Position numbers and translations under genes: made by a program. The notes under the pieces were generated by a model, which searched no databases, was not told the DNA's origin, and saw nothing but the letters and a program-made list of their open reading frames with translations. This document shows, in pieces, positions 32,811 through 35,341 of a stretch of 35,341 bases of DNA (the first letter of the stretch is position 1; each line of letters opens with the position of its first letter). Source of the stretch: Pseudomonas fluorescens (GTDB lineage Bacteria; Pseudomonadota; Gammaproteobacteria; Pseudomonadales; Pseudomonadaceae); NCBI RefSeq assembly GCF_005938625.1, contig NZ_VCNJ01000108.1:1-35341 (forward strand). Reading direction: 5' to 3'.

Positions 32811-35341
32811 TCAGCCAAGACTGCCGTCATAGCGGTTGAGAATGGTCAAGCTTGCCGATTCGCCATCGTAGTAATTGATATATATCCAGCCATTGGAATC
32901 AGTCAGGCTTTCCACCGTTGGCTTGCCAGTCACCGCGACAGTCACCGGTACCCTCCCCGCAGGTTGTCCCGTAAAGGTGGAAGTCGCGCGAATGCCATAC
33001 CTCCAGTAAGAAGCCGAGCCTCCCATTTCCTGAGGGCCGAATTTTTCAGATATGTTGACCTTGTTATGCCCCAGAGACATCGGCAGCTCCAATGAATTGA
33101 AATCCCGGGCCGGCACCTTCAACCACACCGCAAAGTTACCAGCCTGGGCGCTGTCGACGCAGTTCAATGACCAGCTCACACCGTCATCGCCAAGTGTCTG
33201 CGGGGTGGTCGGACTCACAGTAACGCCAAGTTCAGCCGCTTGCGCACTCAACTCCAGCACCACGTCGTGGCCAAGCAAGAAGCTGTGATCCTGAGGTCGC
33301 ACGGTTACGGTATGTGTCGCCCCAAGACAAGGGAACGCCGGGCCGCCGCCAAACAGCTGTGGGAATGTATCGAGATCAACCTTCACAGCCTCAGCCAAAT
33401 CCCCCGCTTCCACGTACGCTGGCAATTGCCAGTCGGACATCACCGGACTGCTCAGGCTCAAACCGAATATTCCGCTAGTGCCCTCCTCAGCAAAAACAGA
33501 CCAATGCACTGGTACCCCTGCCTGTATCGTCTGCCCCATTCCCAGGTCTGGAACAAAGCTCAAGCCACGTTCCTTCGCGCCCCAGAGGTTTTGCAAAGTG
33601 ACGGTGGAGCCGATCAGAACACTGCCGTCGTTGACCTTGAGCTCCAGCTTATAAGGCTGGCTTCTTTTCAACAGCCTGAGATCGCTCACGGCCAGATCAA
33701 CTCGCTCGCCGTCCAGATAAAGCTCCGCGGCCTGTGCCCAGTCATCGTGCAGCACGGCGTTCACTTCGTAGAGCTCGGTCATGACGACGCCGGCGTTTTC
33801 CTGGGTAATGTCTGCGAGGATTTCATGCTTGCCCGCCGTTTCAGGGGTATAGCGATAACAAGTCCACCCCTCGACGTCGGTCTGCGTTGTCGCCAGCAGC
33901 TCCTGCTCGCCGTTAATGCGCCATTCCACCTCCACGCCATCGGCCACCGCCCCGGTGACACCGGAAATCACCTGCACCCGCAACAGCACGCTCTGCTCAG
34001 TGCCCACCACCGGCGTACCCATGGCCGGGTTGGCGTCGCCAATGGCGTATAGGGACTCGCGCACCTTGAAAGAGCGAGCCTCAGTCCAGTCGGAGCAGTC
34101 GCCATCGACTGTCTGCCGGGCCTGTATGTTGTGGTCTCCGAGAGACCACTCCTGCTCTGCAGTCCAGCTCCATCGAGTCGAACCGTCGACAGAGGCAAAC
34201 CGCTCCTGGGGATCATTCGCATAATGCAGAACGATCTCCCCTCCCGTTACACCTGTACCTCGGAACCTGGGATAGCGTGAGGTCTCGGAGTTCGCCAGTG
34301 GCGCTTCGATAGCCGGTGTTTGCGGCGGTGCTTTGACCGTGAACCGATGCGGCGTACTCCAATCGGAATCGGCTCCGTCATCTGCTTGCATGACTTGGAT
34401 GGCGACATCGCCAGGTGCCAAAGGCGACGATAGCGTGAACTCCAGAATGCCATCGGCGTTCGCTACCTCCTGATGCAACGTGTCACTTTCTTCAAGGCGC
34501 ACTGTATGCGGTGCACCGGGCAGGCCGGCGACCTTGATCGTCGGGTATCTAGAGGTTCTGGCGCCTCTCTGCGGCTCGAGAATTTCAGGAATATCAGGCT
34601 TGTTCACGACTTTCACGATGAAAGTACACAAGTCACTCGGATCGGAATCCACACCGTTTTCCGTCTGTACGACCTTGACCTTGTTTTCCCCCGGTGGCCA
34701 ATCCATCTCAGGTGTAAAGGTACGGGTCGCCCCGTCACCGGCGAACTGACCGTCGACCCGGACATCCATGTGTGTCGACATAAGTAGCGTGACGATGCCG
34801 GACGAAATATTGCTTATTCTCAGTTCCCCCCTGACGGCGACCGGAGTGTGCGGTTGCTCGATCACGGGCTGCGGTGGTCTGATGTAAAAATCAAGCACAT
34901 CGGTTGGGTCAGATGTCAGGCCGTCCAGGCTCTGCACCGCTTTGATTCTCTGCTGGCCGGGCTGCCAGGGAGATTTGAACGACCATTTCATCTGGTCGTA
35001 AGTCACTTCCCCGGCCAACGGGCTACCGTTGGCGGCTTGCACAAACAACTCTGCCCCCACTTCACAGCTTCCTTCCACCATGACATTGGCCAGATGGCTG
35101 GTGTTTGGCAGCGGCTGGGTAATTTGTGGTTTTGGGGGCTTGGCTGCAACCCTGATAGTGACCAGCTCGCTTGGATCAGAGGTCACGTTGCCGACTGTCT
35201 GCACCACTTTCACTTGAGTGCTGCCCACTGGCCAGAAGGCCTTAGGTGTGAAGATACGGGTTGTACCGCTTGGCGAGAAACTCCCCTCCACCATTGCGCC
35301 TGAATGGGTAGTCATTTGCAGGGAAGTTGCATTCGCCAGCC
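32811..35341 (-). CDS. Large Ig-like-repeat protein, C-terminal part
   Basis: At least 842 residues are visible. The frame stays open to the window edge (eight codons upstream of the first visible Met, LANATSLQ), so the N-terminus is missing. From the first visible Met, about five repeats of roughly 80-95 residues fill 1-420. Each ends in a strand like KVVQTVGNVTSDPSE, KAVQSLDGLTSDPTD, KVVQTENGVDSDPSD, QVMQADDGADSDWS or QARQTVDGDCSDWT, and the linkers are Pro-rich with P-x-I-x-x-P. This is typical of bacterial Ig-like or fibronectin-like beta-sandwich chains. The last 420 residues contain different beta-rich domains, one with the pattern ATTQTDVEGWTCYRYTPETAGKHEI of Big_1-like folds. No enzyme motif or anchor is visible. 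Such proteins are usually surface or secreted, but the export signal would lie outside the window. The function is unknown. Confidence 0.8.
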   Translation of the reverse strand, partial: LANATSLQMTTHSGAMVEGSFSPSGTTRIFTPKAFWPVGSTQVKVVQTVGNVTSDPSELVTIRVAAKPPKPQITQPLPNTSHLANVMVEGSCEVGAELFVQAANGSPLAGEVTYDQMKWSFKSPWQPGQQRIKAVQSLDGLTSDPTDVLDFYIRPPQPVIEQPHTPVAVRGELRISNISSGIVTLLMSTHMDVRVDGQFAGDGATRTFTPEMDWPPGENKVKVVQTENGVDSDPSDLCTFIVKVVNKPDIPEILEPQRGARTSRYPTIKVAGLPGAPHTVRLEESDTLHQEVANADGILEFTLSSPLAPGDVAIQVMQADDGADSDWSTPHRFTVKAPPQTPAIEAPLANSETSRYPRFRGTGVTGGEIVLHYANDPQERFASVDGSTRWSWTAEQEWSLGDHNIQARQTVDGDCSDWTEARSFKVRESLYAIGDANPAMGTPVVGTEQSVLLRVQVISGVTGAVADGVEVEWRINGEQELLATTQTDVEGWTCYRYTPETAGKHEILADITQENAGVVMTELYEVNAVLHDDWAQAAELYLDGERVDLAVSDLRLLKRSQPYKLELKVNDGSVLIGSTVTLQNLWGAKERGLSFVPDLGMGQTIQAGVPVHWSVFAEEGTSGIFGLSLSSPVMSDWQLPAYVEAGDLAEAVKVDLDTFPQLFGGGPAFPCLGATHTVTVRPQDHSFLLGHDVVLELSAQAAELGVTVSPTTPQTLGDDGVSWSLNCVDSAQAGNFAVWLKVPARDFNSLELPMSLGHNKVNISEKFGPQEMGGSASYWRYGIRATSTFTGQPAGRVPVTVAVTGKPTVESLTDSNGWIYINYYDGESASLTILNRYDGSLG

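Overview
The window is a typical chromosomal segment of a Pseudomonas, most likely of the P. fluorescens group. Four things point there: the gene order clpA-clpS-cspD-icd/idh; the nudJ-mnmA-hflD-purB block; a 13-gene nuo operon with fused nuoCD; and short palindromic REP elements of the kind common in that group (core beginning TGTGGGAGCGAGCCTGCTCG, plus a second family beginning GTAGGAGCTGCCGAAGGCTG). The isocitrate lyase is the 441-residue form, not the roughly 530-residue form known from P. aeruginosa. This assignment is from recognition of the sequence, not from a database search.

Layout. 1-325: non-coding, with a large imperfect inverted structure and the clpA terminator. 326-3010 (minus): clpA and clpS, the unfoldase and N-degron adaptor of the ClpAP protease. 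3235-3552 (plus): cspD-like cold-shock-domain gene, divergent from clpS and convergent with icd across a shared bidirectional terminator. 3637-4893 (minus): icd, dimeric NADP isocitrate dehydrogenase. 5375-7600 (plus): idh, the unrelated monomeric NADP isocitrate dehydrogenase, divergent from icd. 7771-11519: nudJ, mnmA, hflD, purB. 11606-13193: roxA (ribosomal-protein arginine hydroxylase of the cupin/JmjC type) overlapping a GNAT acetyltransferase. 13211-13323: nested palindromic repeat. 13435-14196: exported orphan secretin-N-domain protein. 14671-15996: aceA. 16681-31617: nuoA-B-CD-E-F-G-H-I-J-K-L-M-N, encoding NADH:quinone oxidoreductase (complex I). 32070-32724: a HigB2/HigA2-type toxin-antitoxin pair. 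32811-35341 (minus): the C-terminal part of a large Ig-like-repeat protein that runs off the window.

Functionally, the left half carries all three enzymes that act on isocitrate (Icd, Idh, AceA) within about 12 kb, so the branch between the TCA cycle and the glyoxylate shunt is concentrated here. The centre holds translation-linked housekeeping genes (tRNA thiolation, purine synthesis, ribosomal-protein hydroxylation). The right half is complex I, which re-oxidises NADH made by central metabolism. The segment right of about 31.7 kb looks accessory: a REP pair, a lower-GC toxin-antitoxin module and an uncharacterised repeat protein. I found no tRNA, rRNA, CRISPR array, integrase or transposase. 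The most novel material is the Ig-like protein, the toxin-antitoxin insertion, the expandable alanine tail of the CspD homologue, and several structured intergenic regions. I see no clearly new multi-gene system.
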